From assembly GCA_020849375.1 (NCBI GenBank), contig JADLGJ010000052.1, forward strand, positions 1 through 45,481: a DNA stretch of 45,481 nucleotides, in the 5' to 3' direction. This DNA is from Candidatus Omnitrophota bacterium (GTDB taxonomy: Bacteria; Omnitrophota; Gorgyraeia; Zapsychrales; JANLHA01). The notes beneath the pieces are model-generated. The model ran no database searches. It had not been told where the DNA came from and was given only the letters and a program-made list of their open reading frames with translations. The position numbers and the translations under genes are program-made. Shown one piece after another: positions 1-9,122 of the stretch (position 1 is its first letter; every line of letters begins with the position of its first letter).

Positions 1-8
1 GGGGTTTT

Positions 9-431
9 GTGAAAAGATTATTTTTGATCGGATTCTGTTTTATCCTTGGCGGCTGTGAAACTGCGCCCGTCTCGTCAGTAAAAACAGCTGACCCGCAAAT
101 CATGCAAAGGCGGTTCATTAGTACGAGCCAGGTCCGTAACGGCCTGACCCGTCAGGAGGTCGCCGGTTTGCTGGGCAAGGAAGTTGTTGCGGGGTATTCT
201 CTGACGGATGAAGCTTCAGGAGAATATTCACCGATCACCATCCTCAATCCGCAGCGCACCGAAACGATACAGAACGGCAAGAAAAGTTATGCCGTTGATT
301 ATTATTTGGTAGGGATTAAAGCGGCAGATGAAAAAGTCAGCGATGATGAATTGGTTCCGGTGGTTTTTTTAAATGACCGCGTGGTCGGGATGGGTTGGGA
401 TTTTTTGGATCAGCGCGTGAAGGGGCAGTAA
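9..431 (+). CDS. putative lipoprotein, unknown function
   Basis: ORF with signal peptide and lipobox-like LGGC near the N-terminus (MKRLFLIGFCFILGGCETAP). Confidence 0.7.
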   Translation: MKRLFLIGFCFILGGCETAPVSSVKTADPQIMQRRFISTSQVRNGLTRQEVAGLLGKEVVAGYSLTDEASGEYSPITILNPQRTETIQNGKKSYAVDYYLVGIKAADEKVSDDELVPVVFLNDRVVGMGWDFLDQRVKGQ

Positions 432-437
432 GCCAAG

Positions 438-1397
438 ATGGAAATGCACCCTTTACCCGAGGGAATTTTTCTCTCTCATGTTGATGTTCCGCGTCCGGTC
501 CCTTGGCGCGAACAATTCGGGAACGACAATCCGCTCCATTTGGAGATAGGGTTTGGCCTGGGAGAATTTCTTGTCCAGCAGGCGGGGCTTCCGGTCCGTG
601 AGAATTTGATCGGCATCGAGCAGGATTGGTCGCGGCTTTGCAAGTGCCTCAGTAAAGTTGCTTTGATCCGGGGATCGTCGGGGAAAGCTGATTTTGGCCG
701 CAACATGCGTTTGTTGCGAGTGGATGCGACCGTCGCTTTGGAACGGCTTTTCTTGCCGCGATCCATCACCCGCGTGACTTGCCTTTTTCCTTGCCCTTGG
801 CCCAAGAAAGCACATGTCAAATACCGCTTGTTCTCCAGAGATTTCTTATGCCTTTTGAACAGCCGCTTGGCCGACCATGCTAAAGTGAATATTGTGACCG
901 ACTGGCGGCCGTACCTGGATTGGATGCTCGAGGAAATTCCGGGAACAGGTTTTAGGTCCGGCGTTGAAACGATCGGTGCGCGGTTTAACACTAAGTTCGA
1001 GCGTAAATGGAGAGCGGAAGGCCAGGAACAGTTCTGGGAATTATCACTGATCAAACACGAGCATCACCACAGGCCGGTGACGGAGGATGTTGAATTGAGA
1101 GCATGTTTTGTAAAAGATTTTGACCCCGGCCGTTTTCAATTCGAGAACATTGTCGGCGAGACTTCGGTTATTTATAAGGATTTTGTTTTTGACCAAAAGC
1201 AGAACCTCGGCCTTGTGCGGTTAGTTGTCGCCGAGAAATTCCTGACCCAGCATGTTTGGGTCGCGGTCATTAAAACAAAAAATCAATGGTGTGTGGCTAA
1301 GGCCGACGGCCACAGCGCTCTTCCAACGGCCGGCGTAGCGCTGGCCATAGAGCAGGTTGCCAAAGCGGCGCAAGAGACCACGGGCCCGGGGAGCTAA
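438..1397 (+). CDS. trmB: tRNA (guanine-N7-)-methyltransferase, TrmB-like
   Basis: HLEIGFGLGEFLVQQA SAM motif, NLIGIEQDWSRL, and FPCPWPKKAHVKYRLF (TrmB FPDPWxKxRHxKRR-like). Confidence 0.8.
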   Translation: MEMHPLPEGIFLSHVDVPRPVPWREQFGNDNPLHLEIGFGLGEFLVQQAGLPVRENLIGIEQDWSRLCKCLSKVALIRGSSGKADFGRNMRLLRVDATVALERLFLPRSITRVTCLFPCPWPKKAHVKYRLFSRDFLCLLNSRLADHAKVNIVTDWRPYLDWMLEEIPGTGFRSGVETIGARFNTKFERKWRAEGQEQFWELSLIKHEHHHRPVTEDVELRACFVKDFDPGRFQFENIVGETSVIYKDFVFDQKQNLGLVRLVVAEKFLTQHVWVAVIKTKNQWCVAKADGHSALPTAGVALAIEQVAKAAQETTGPGS

Positions 1398-2228
1398 ATG
1401 AAGATATTCCGTTCATGCTTGTGGATCACCGCGGTCATTCTCGCTGCTACTTTTATCGCGCCAGAAGTTGCTCTGGCAAAAAAACGTAAAAGCGGCGGCT
1501 GGGTTTCTGCGCGGGCAGCGATATTTTCAAACTCGACGGCCGCGAAACGCTATTATGGCAAGAATGTCAATATGCGCGTTCCTCCGGCGAGCACAACGAA
1601 GGTGATGACCGCGCTTCTTGTTTTAGAACGGCTTCCGCTTGACCAGGTGGTCACGGTCAGCCCGAGGGTGGTCGGTATTCAGCCGACGATAATCAATTTA
1701 CGCCCCGGAGAGAAATTTACCGTTCGGGATCTCTTGTTCGCGCTTTTAATGAACTCCGCAAATGATGCGAGCGTTGTCCTTGCCGAAGCGGTGGCCGGCT
1801 CAGAATGGGAATTTGTGCAATTGATGAACCGGCGCGCTAAAGAGCTGGGTGCCAAAAATACGAAATTTGTCAATTCGAACGGTTTGCCGAGCCGTTATTC
1901 GCAATACACTACGCCATACGATATGTATTTGATGTTCCGCGAAACGATCAAGAACGATTTCTTTCGTAAAACGATCAAGCTCCGCTATCATCAGATCACG
2001 TCCCTCGGGGGACGGCAGGTTTTGTTGAAAAGCCATAATAAGATCCTTTTGACCAATTGGAAGCAAAAGATCTATGGTAAAACCGGCTATACGCGTGCCG
2101 CTCAATCGTGTTTTGTGGGTTATATCATGAAAGGTAATGATATTTGCATCATCGCGGTTTTCGGATGTTCTAAGCGGTGGCAGGATATTAAATATATCGT
2201 CGAGCGTTACGGAGGGATCGACCTGTAG
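1398..2228 (+). CDS. D-alanyl-D-alanine carboxypeptidase, peptidase S11 family
   Basis: Signal peptide; penicillin-binding motifs STTK, SAN and KTG in order. Confidence 0.88.
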   Translation: MKIFRSCLWITAVILAATFIAPEVALAKKRKSGGWVSARAAIFSNSTAAKRYYGKNVNMRVPPASTTKVMTALLVLERLPLDQVVTVSPRVVGIQPTIINLRPGEKFTVRDLLFALLMNSANDASVVLAEAVAGSEWEFVQLMNRRAKELGAKNTKFVNSNGLPSRYSQYTTPYDMYLMFRETIKNDFFRKTIKLRYHQITSLGGRQVLLKSHNKILLTNWKQKIYGKTGYTRAAQSCFVGYIMKGNDICIIAVFGCSKRWQDIKYIVERYGGIDL

Positions 2229-2309
2229 TTCCAGTATGATTTTTGTTGAAATGCCAGGGATGATGTCATAGAATGAAATCCAATTTTGAATCTAACGAAA
2301 GGAACAGTT

Positions 2310-3206
2310 ATGAATAACCGTTTGTTCGTCGCAGTAGCGATCCTCGTCATGGGATTTCTTCTTTTTGTTTTTTCCGTCGTGCAAAACAACAACAATGCTA
2401 TTTTGGACCGCGTGGCCATGCAGCAAGAAAAGATCTTGAACATCCAGCAGGGATTGGCCCTCAAGCCCAATTCTGCTGCGCCGTCCTTTCAGATCGTGAC
2501 CCCTTCACAGCCAGCGGCCGCTTCGTCCGGTTCTAACGTTGATGTGAATGCGCTGTTGAACAAGATCGCTGCTTTAGAAAGCCGTTTGGCGAGCTTGGAA
2601 ACAGATGCCAAGCCGGTCATAGATCAAGTCAAGGCTCAAAAAGCCGCTTATGAGCAGCAGCGTAAAGAGATGGAAGAAGCGATGAAGAAGGTTCATGACA
2701 TTACGATCGGTAATTCACCGGTACGTGGCAACAAAAATGCTCCGGTTACCTTGGTTGAGTTTACCGATTTTCAATGCCCGTACTGCAGCCGTTTTCACAG
2801 CGTTTCTCAAGAATTGTTAAAAGCCTATCCGGACAAAGTTAAATTTGTCCTTAAGAATTATCCGTTACCGTTCCATCAAGAAGCCAAGCCGGCCGCTAAA
2901 GCTGTTTTGGCCGCAAAAGAGCAGGGCAAATATTGGGAAATGGTTGATGCGATCCTTAAAGATAACAGCGCTTTAAATACCGCTAAATATGAAGAGTTAG
3001 CCAAGTCTATCGGATTAAATGTCGATAAATTCCGTAAAGACTTAAAAGCCAATGATGCGGCTTATGAAAAAGCCCTTCAGGATGACATGGCGTTGGCCGC
3101 TGCGGTCAGTGTCCGCGGGACGCCGGCCTTTTACCTTAATGGCCGCATGACCCCGCCGGATGTTTCGGCCATGAAAGCCGCGATCGATGAGGCTTTGAAG
3201 AAATAA
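2310..3206 (+). CDS. DsbA-family thiol:disulfide oxidoreductase, membrane anchored
   Basis: N-terminal TM segment; thioredoxin fold with FTDFQCPYCSRFH (CPYC) and a cis-Pro region RGTPAFYLNG; ATG at 2310 preceded by GAAAGGA. Confidence 0.88.
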   Translation: MNNRLFVAVAILVMGFLLFVFSVVQNNNNAILDRVAMQQEKILNIQQGLALKPNSAAPSFQIVTPSQPAAASSGSNVDVNALLNKIAALESRLASLETDAKPVIDQVKAQKAAYEQQRKEMEEAMKKVHDITIGNSPVRGNKNAPVTLVEFTDFQCPYCSRFHSVSQELLKAYPDKVKFVLKNYPLPFHQEAKPAAKAVLAAKEQGKYWEMVDAILKDNSALNTAKYEELAKSIGLNVDKFRKDLKANDAAYEKALQDDMALAAAVSVRGTPAFYLNGRMTPPDVSAMKAAIDEALKK

Positions 3207-3224
3207 GAGCCTCATTTAAGATTG

Positions 3225-3253
3225 TTTACAAATCAAAGGAAGTTTGCTAATAT
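3225..3253 (+). promoter_or_regulatory. predicted sigma70-type promoter for the L27-like gene
   Basis: TTTACA (3225-3230), 17-nt spacer, TAATAT (3248-3253). Confidence 0.6.
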
Positions 3254-3299
3254 AGCGACCTTTGATTTGAGAAATTTATATATTCTAAGGAGATTCGAA

Positions 3300-3653
3300 A
3301 TGGCAAGAAAAGGTGGACTTTCAGCAAAATTTTACCGTGAAACAGCCGGGATCAAAGTTACTGGCGGCCAAACTGTTAAGGCTGGCACAATGTTGACCCG
3401 TCAGGGCGACAAATGGAAGCCGGGCTTGAATGTCGTTGGGCGCATGAACTTGACTTCGATCGTTGCCGGGCAAGTGTATTTTACGCATAAGCGCAATACG
3501 TATGGTTCTGCCGTTACGGTCGTTAATGTCCGTCCCGTAGAAGCTAAGGCACCCAAGGCGAAGACAGTAACCATGGCAATGAGAACAGCCAAAGCTTCGA
3601 AAGCAGCAACCAAGGCTGATGTCGCTGCTAAAGCTGCAGCTAAAAAAGCTTAA
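3300..3653 (+). CDS. rpmA: ribosomal protein bL27-like, divergent, with Ala/Lys-rich C-terminal tail
   Basis: GIKVTGGQTVKAGTMLTRQGDKWKPGLNVVGR aligns to the L27 core; ATG at 3300 behind AAGGAGA (the longer upstream start is unlikely). Confidence 0.72.
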   Translation: MARKGGLSAKFYRETAGIKVTGGQTVKAGTMLTRQGDKWKPGLNVVGRMNLTSIVAGQVYFTHKRNTYGSAVTVVNVRPVEAKAPKAKTVTMAMRTAKASKAATKADVAAKAAAKKA

Positions 3654-3664
3654 ACCACAAGATC

Positions 3665-5497
3665 ATGTGCGGTATTACCGGATATGTGGGCCTTCGTAGC
3701 GCTGCTCCTCTGTTGATCGCGGGGCTCGAGAAGCTTGAGTATCGCGGTTACGACTCCAGCGGGATCGGCGTTTTGCCAGCTGATCATTCCAAGATTGAGA
3801 TCGCTAAGACCCCCGGTAAAATTAAAGTTTTAAAAGATTTGCTTGCGGCAAACCCTTTGCCGCAGGCAAATCTTGGTATTTCCCACAGCCGTTGGGCCAC
3901 CCACGGTGCTCCGACAAAATCCAATGCCCATCCTCATTTTGACGGTTCCCAAAAAATATTAGTTGTTCATAACGGTATTATTGAAAATTATGAAGAGCTC
4001 AAAGTCCGTTTACAGCAAAAAGGGCATAAATTCCTTTCCCAGACCGATACGGAAGTCGTTCCTCATCTGATCGAAGAATATTACCGCGGCGACTTTTTGG
4101 CTGCCGTGCAGAAAGCGTTGAAAGAACTGAAAGGTTCGTTCGCGCTGGGGATCCTTTGCAGTGATTATCCTGATACCTTGATCGCCGCGCGGCTTGGTTC
4201 GCCATTGATCGTCGGGATCGGCAAGAACGAGAATTTTATCGCCTCCGACGTGCCCGCGATCCTTGATCAAACAAAGAAAGTTGTTTATTTGAAAGACGGC
4301 GAATTGGCGGTTTTAAAAAAAGACAGCGTTGCGGTTTATGATCTCGCTGGTAAAAAAGTCCCGTTAAAAGTTGATACCGTTAAATTCAGCGTCGAGAGCG
4401 TGCAGAAGCAGGGTTTTGCCCACTTCATGCTGAAAGAGATCCATGAACAGCCCGACGTTGTCGGCCATATGTTAAAGTCGCGCGTGTGCGGAGATAATGT
4501 TGTCCTTGACGGTTTATCGTTGAGCGACCGGCAATTGAAAAAGACCCTCCGGATCTTTATCGTCGCCTGCGGGACCGCTTACCACGCCGGGCTCTTAGGA
4601 AAATATTTGATCGAGAAATTCGCCCACATCCCTGTTGGGGTGGAGGCAGCCAGCGAATTCCGCTATCGTGAACAATTGGTTGATAAAAATACTTTAGTCA
4701 TCGCGATCAGCCAGTCAGGTGAAACTGCCGACACCTTGGCCGCGGTGAAAGAATGCCGCAACAAAGGCGCGAAAGTCCTCGCGGTCTGTAATGTGGTCGG
4801 TTCTTCTTTGACCCGTGAATCCGACGGTGTTTTGTACACGCACGCCGGGCCGGAAATCGGTGTCGCCTCGACCAAGGCCTACACTGCGCAATTGACGATG
4901 CTGTATTTATTGGCGTTGAAGTTAGGCGATGTTACCGGTATTTTGTCGAAGGGCGAACAAAAATCTTTCATTAGCGAATTAAAGCGCATCCCGGAGCATT
5001 TCCGTGAGATCCTCAAAAGCAAAGCTTTGATTGCAAAGATAGCCAAGCCGTATGCGCATGTCGGTTGCTTCCTTTTCTTGGGCCGCAACATCAATTATCC
5101 GTCGGCGCTCGAAGGGGCTTTGAAACTGAAAGAAATTTCGTATATTCCAGCCGAAGGTTATGCCGCCGGCGAAATGAAGCACGGCCCGATCGCTTTGATC
5201 GATGAATACCGCGCTGTTGTTTGTATCGCGCCACAGTCGGAAATTTATGAAAAAATGATCTCGAACATGCAGGAGATCCGCGCGCGCAAAGGGAAGATCA
5301 TTGCTATCGCGACGGAAGGTGATGAAGGTATTGTCGCGCATGCGACCAATGTGATCTATATCCCCAAAACACATGAACTTCTGACGCCGCTGTTGGCCGC
5401 TTTACCGTTGCAACTTTTGGCGTATTATGTCGCCGTGCAGTTGAAGTGCGACGTTGATCAGCCGCGTAACTTGGCTAAATCCGTTACTGTTGAGTAA
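3665..5497 (+). CDS. glmS: glutamine--fructose-6-phosphate aminotransferase (isomerizing)
   Basis: N-terminal MCGITGYVG nucleophile motif, SHSRWATHG, two SIS domains, C-terminal DQPRNLAKSVTVE. Confidence 0.98.
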   Translation: MCGITGYVGLRSAAPLLIAGLEKLEYRGYDSSGIGVLPADHSKIEIAKTPGKIKVLKDLLAANPLPQANLGISHSRWATHGAPTKSNAHPHFDGSQKILVVHNGIIENYEELKVRLQQKGHKFLSQTDTEVVPHLIEEYYRGDFLAAVQKALKELKGSFALGILCSDYPDTLIAARLGSPLIVGIGKNENFIASDVPAILDQTKKVVYLKDGELAVLKKDSVAVYDLAGKKVPLKVDTVKFSVESVQKQGFAHFMLKEIHEQPDVVGHMLKSRVCGDNVVLDGLSLSDRQLKKTLRIFIVACGTAYHAGLLGKYLIEKFAHIPVGVEAASEFRYREQLVDKNTLVIAISQSGETADTLAAVKECRNKGAKVLAVCNVVGSSLTRESDGVLYTHAGPEIGVASTKAYTAQLTMLYLLALKLGDVTGILSKGEQKSFISELKRIPEHFREILKSKALIAKIAKPYAHVGCFLFLGRNINYPSALEGALKLKEISYIPAEGYAAGEMKHGPIALIDEYRAVVCIAPQSEIYEKMISNMQEIRARKGKIIAIATEGDEGIVAHATNVIYIPKTHELLTPLLAALPLQLLAYYVAVQLKCDVDQPRNLAKSVTVE

Positions 5498-5641
5498 AGG
5501 GTTAGGGGTAATCTTCGTGCGAGTTCCGCAGCCGAGCCGTTTACCTGCCAGCCTTTTACTAACGGATAAGCGGCTCGAGCGACCATTAGGCTCCCTTTGG
5601 GAGGGACTGTTTGAGCTGCGAAGATTACCCCTGACCCTTTA
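5495..5641 (+). repeat. 147-bp intergenic inverted-repeat element (MITE-like or structured RNA)
   Basis: Left arm TAAAGGGTTAGGGGTAATCTTCG (5495-5517) and right arm CGAAGATTACCCCTGACCCTTTA (5619-5641), 22 of 23 complementary; inner CGAGCCG/CGGCTCG and CTCCC-TTT-GGGAG hairpins. Confidence 0.75.
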
Positions 5642-5644
5642 CTT

Positions 5645-6328
5645 ATGCTATATATCGTTTCTACTCCCATCGGAAATATGCAGGACATCACGCTGCGCGC
5701 GCTTGATGTTTTGAAAACGGTTGACCTCATCGCCGCCGAAGACACCCGCCATACGAAAAACCTATTAACGCATTTTCAGATCAATACGCCGCTCACCAGT
5801 TATTTCGAACATAATGAATTAAAAAAGAGCGAGTATCTGCTCGGGCTTTTGCAGGATGGAAAGAATGTTGCGCTTGTTACCGACGCCGGCACGCCAGGTA
5901 TCAGTGACCCGGGATACCGTTTGGTCAATCTTGCAAAAGAGCACCAGGTCCCAATGACCGTTGTCCCCGGCCCCTGTGCTTTGATCGCGGCCTTGTCTTT
6001 GTCCGCGCTGCCGACGGACAGTTTTACATTTATCGGCTTTTTGCCGGTGAAAAGTAATGGCCGTCAGAAAAAGCTTTCGGAATTCAAGAACGAAACACGC
6101 ACCATTATTTTTTACGAGTCCCCGCATCGTATTCTAAAAACACTTGAAGACATTGCTGAGGTTTTAGGGGATCGGGATGTTGTTGTCACGCGGGAGATCA
6201 CTAAGAAATTTGAAGAAGTCCGCCGGGGTAAGGCAGTTGAACTCTTGGAACATTTTGAAAAACATCCCCCTAAGGGTGAATTTGTGATGCTGTTGAAAGG
6301 ATATGAGGATGTGGACACGGCAGATTAA
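5645..6328 (+). CDS. rsmI: 16S rRNA (cytidine(1402)-2'-O)-methyltransferase
   Basis: LYIVSTPIGNMQDITLRALDVL, AAEDTRHTKNLL, VTDAGTPGISDPG, FYESPHRI motifs. Confidence 0.96.
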   Translation: MLYIVSTPIGNMQDITLRALDVLKTVDLIAAEDTRHTKNLLTHFQINTPLTSYFEHNELKKSEYLLGLLQDGKNVALVTDAGTPGISDPGYRLVNLAKEHQVPMTVVPGPCALIAALSLSALPTDSFTFIGFLPVKSNGRQKKLSEFKNETRTIIFYESPHRILKTLEDIAEVLGDRDVVVTREITKKFEEVRRGKAVELLEHFEKHPPKGEFVMLLKGYEDVDTAD

Positions 6329-7391
6329 AGCGTTGTTGGTTGCGGTTCTGGTTTTGAGCGCTCCTGTCCTCGCTGCTGCGAACGATGCGGCTTGCCAGGA
6401 GGCGATCGATTATTCCGCGAGCGAGAAGGGATTGGCGGTTTATGTCCTTAAGAACGGGGAATTGATCTGTGAAGGATATTCCAACGGCGGTTCCTCCGAC
6501 CGCGGCAATCAACTATGGTCGGGGACAAAAAGTTTTAATGGCATCATCGCGGCGGCAGCCGTACAGGACGGGCTTTTGAACCTTGATGAATTGGTTTCCA
6601 AAACTTTGCCCGAGTGGAACAATGATCCCCAGAAGGCCACGATCACGATCCGCCATTTATTATCGCTGACCAGCGGCCTTGAGCGTGGGCGTACGGGACG
6701 GCCCGCGAATTATTCCATTTCAGCCGCGTCTTCCGTCATTGAACCACCGGGGACAAAGTTTATTTATTCTCCGACGCCCTTTCAGGTCTTCGGCGCGGTC
6801 ATGAAGAAGAAGTTATCTAACTCGGGGCGGTCACCGGACGTTTTGGAGTATTTGCAAAAGAGGGTTCTTGACCCGATCGGGATCAAGCCCACCGGCTGGA
6901 AGCTTACCAATGAAGGTGATCCCCTTATGCCGCACGGGTCAGAATTTACGGCGAAAGATTGGGCGAAGTTTGGGGAATTTATCCGTGCGGGTGGGGTCAT
7001 TAATGGAAAAAATATTGTGGACCCGCAAGCTTTCGCGGAATTGTTCAGAGGTTCTCGGGCGAATCCTGGTTATGGCCTGTCGTGGTGGCTGGTGAGTTTA
7101 TCCGGCGCGACCGATCGGCTGAGCGAAAGTGTTGATATCGGCGAACACGAAGCTGAACTTCCTAAAGATATGGTTTTTGCCGCCGGCGCCGGTAATCAGC
7201 GGCTTTATATCGTCCCTTCACAAGGATTGACCATCGTGCGTATGGCTAAATTGGGTCTTGCCGGCGGTGCCGCACGTTCCAAACAAGGCGGAGGGATCCT
7301 CGCCCGGATTAAAGCTAAGCGGTCTTCGACCACGATCGGTGACTCCGGCTGGTCGGATTTCAGGTTTGTATCGTACTTTGTCAATCAATAG
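6303..7391 (+). CDS. serine hydrolase, beta-lactamase/class C-like
   Basis: Signal peptide; SGTKSF (SxxK), YSPTPFQ and a class-C-like fold; overlaps the rsmI 3' end. Confidence 0.72.
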   Translation: MRMWTRQIKALLVAVLVLSAPVLAAANDAACQEAIDYSASEKGLAVYVLKNGELICEGYSNGGSSDRGNQLWSGTKSFNGIIAAAAVQDGLLNLDELVSKTLPEWNNDPQKATITIRHLLSLTSGLERGRTGRPANYSISAASSVIEPPGTKFIYSPTPFQVFGAVMKKKLSNSGRSPDVLEYLQKRVLDPIGIKPTGWKLTNEGDPLMPHGSEFTAKDWAKFGEFIRAGGVINGKNIVDPQAFAELFRGSRANPGYGLSWWLVSLSGATDRLSESVDIGEHEAELPKDMVFAAGAGNQRLYIVPSQGLTIVRMAKLGLAGGAARSKQGGGILARIKAKRSSTTIGDSGWSDFRFVSYFVNQ

Positions 7392-7408
7392 GGGGTGGTT
7401 TAATACGC

Positions 7409-7437
7409 TTGACACTATATAGGTCACGTGGTATAGT
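7409..7437 (+). promoter_or_regulatory. sigma70-type promoter of the pyr operon
   Basis: TTGACA (7409-7414), 17-nt spacer, TATAGT (7432-7437). Confidence 0.85.
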
Positions 7438-7452
7438 TTTGCCAGTGATTAA

Positions 7453-7496
7453 CCTTTAATTCGGTCCTGCGAGGCCGTCAAGGAAGAACATGAATC
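7453..7496 (+). promoter_or_regulatory. PyrR-binding RNA loop in the pyr leader
   Basis: TTCGGTCCTGCGAGGCCGTCAAGGAA matches the PyrR anti-antiterminator consensus (UCCnGnGAGGCYnnnAAGG) and precedes a terminator and pyrR. Confidence 0.85.
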
Positions 7497-7538
7497 GGTA
7501 CCACCGTACAAAAGAAAGCAGAATTCTTGAAACTGTTG

Positions 7539-7565
7539 CCCGTCCCATTAAAGGACGGGTTTTTT
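7539..7565 (+). terminator. intrinsic terminator/attenuator of the pyr operon
   Basis: CCCGTCC-cattaaa-GGACGGG followed by TTTTTT. Confidence 0.88.
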
Positions 7566-7566
7566 G

Positions 7567-7626
7567 TTTGGCAATTTCAGAGGAAATTGCCAAACACTCC
7601 CGGAAAGCCATGGGCTTGACGGGAGT
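7567..7626 (+). repeat. two hairpins between the pyr attenuator and the pyrR start
   Basis: TTTGGCAATTTC-AGAG-GAAATTGCCAAA then CTCCCG-g-AAGCC-ATG-GGCTT-ga-CGGGAG. Confidence 0.7.
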
Positions 7627-7644
7627 TTCCATTTATAAGGATAA

Positions 7645-8192
<548 letters not shown>

Positions 8193-8193
<1 letters not shown>

Positions 8194-9122
8194 TGGAATG
8201 GAAACGGCGAGATCTTTTAGATCTGCAAAGCCTCGATAAAGAAGAGATCGAACTTATTTTGGAAACCGCAAAATCGTTCCGCCAGGTTTCGACCCGCGAC
8301 GTGAAAAAAGTCCCGGCCCTTCGCGGTAAAACGGTCGCCCTCTTATTTTATGAAGCTTCGACGAGAACGCGTGTGTCGTTCGAACTCGCCGCCAAACGTT
8401 TGTCTGCCGACGTTGTCAATATCGCTTCAAGTTCCAGCTCTTCAACTAAAGGTGAGTCGATCTTGGACACCGCTTTAAATCTCGAAGCGATGAATGTGGA
8501 CATGATCGTGGTCCGCCATTACTCCTCGGGCGTGCCTTACGTGCTTTCTAAAAATCTAAAAGCCGCCATCATCAATGCCGGCGACGGCTGTCGCGAACAT
8601 CCGACGCAAGGCCTGCTCGATATTTTCACCGTGCAGGAAAAACTAGGAAGTGTTAAAGGCCGCAATATTACGATCGTTGGTGATGTGCTCCATTCTCGTG
8701 TGGCGAGATCAAATATTTTTGGCTTCAAAAAGTTAGGTGCGAATGTCACGGTCTGTGGGCCGTCGACATTGATGCCGCGCTGTGTGAAAGAGTTAGGGGT
8801 TGAGGTCAGTTATGACCTGGAAGCGTCAATGAAGAAGAGTGACTGTGTCATCGTCCTGCGCCTGCAAAAAGAACGCCAGCAGGAAGTTTTCTTGCCGTCT
8901 TTGCGCGAGTACGCCAGATTATTCGGCTTAAGTCAATCGAAATTGGATAAAGCCAGCAAAGACCTTTTGATCATGCATCCCGGCCCTACGAACCGCGGGG
9001 TTGAGATCGGTGCGGATGTCGCCGACGGGTGCCAATCCGTTATTCTTGAACAAGTGACCAACGGCCTTGCGATCCGCATGGCGGTCTTATATTTACTTTT
9101 AGGAACAAAGGAACTGCAATGA
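8193..9122 (+). CDS. pyrB: aspartate carbamoyltransferase catalytic subunit
   Basis: FYEASTRTRVSFELAAKRL and MHPGPTNRGVEI motifs; downstream of pyrR. Confidence 0.97.

Noticed and set aside
453-1054. Long antisense ORFs over trmB (453..815 and 476..1054, minus)
   Set aside because: They lie fully within a well-supported + strand gene and show no recognizable domain; probable codon-bias shadows.
3222-3299. N-terminal extension of the L27-like ORF
   Set aside because: Translates through the predicted promoter and 10-bp dyad; ATG at 3300 has a clear Shine-Dalgarno.
5454-5745. ORFs 5454..5714 (+) and 5458..5745 (-) covering the glmS-rsmI gap
   Set aside because: They arise from the inverted-repeat element and overlap both flanking genes; no domain or RBS support.
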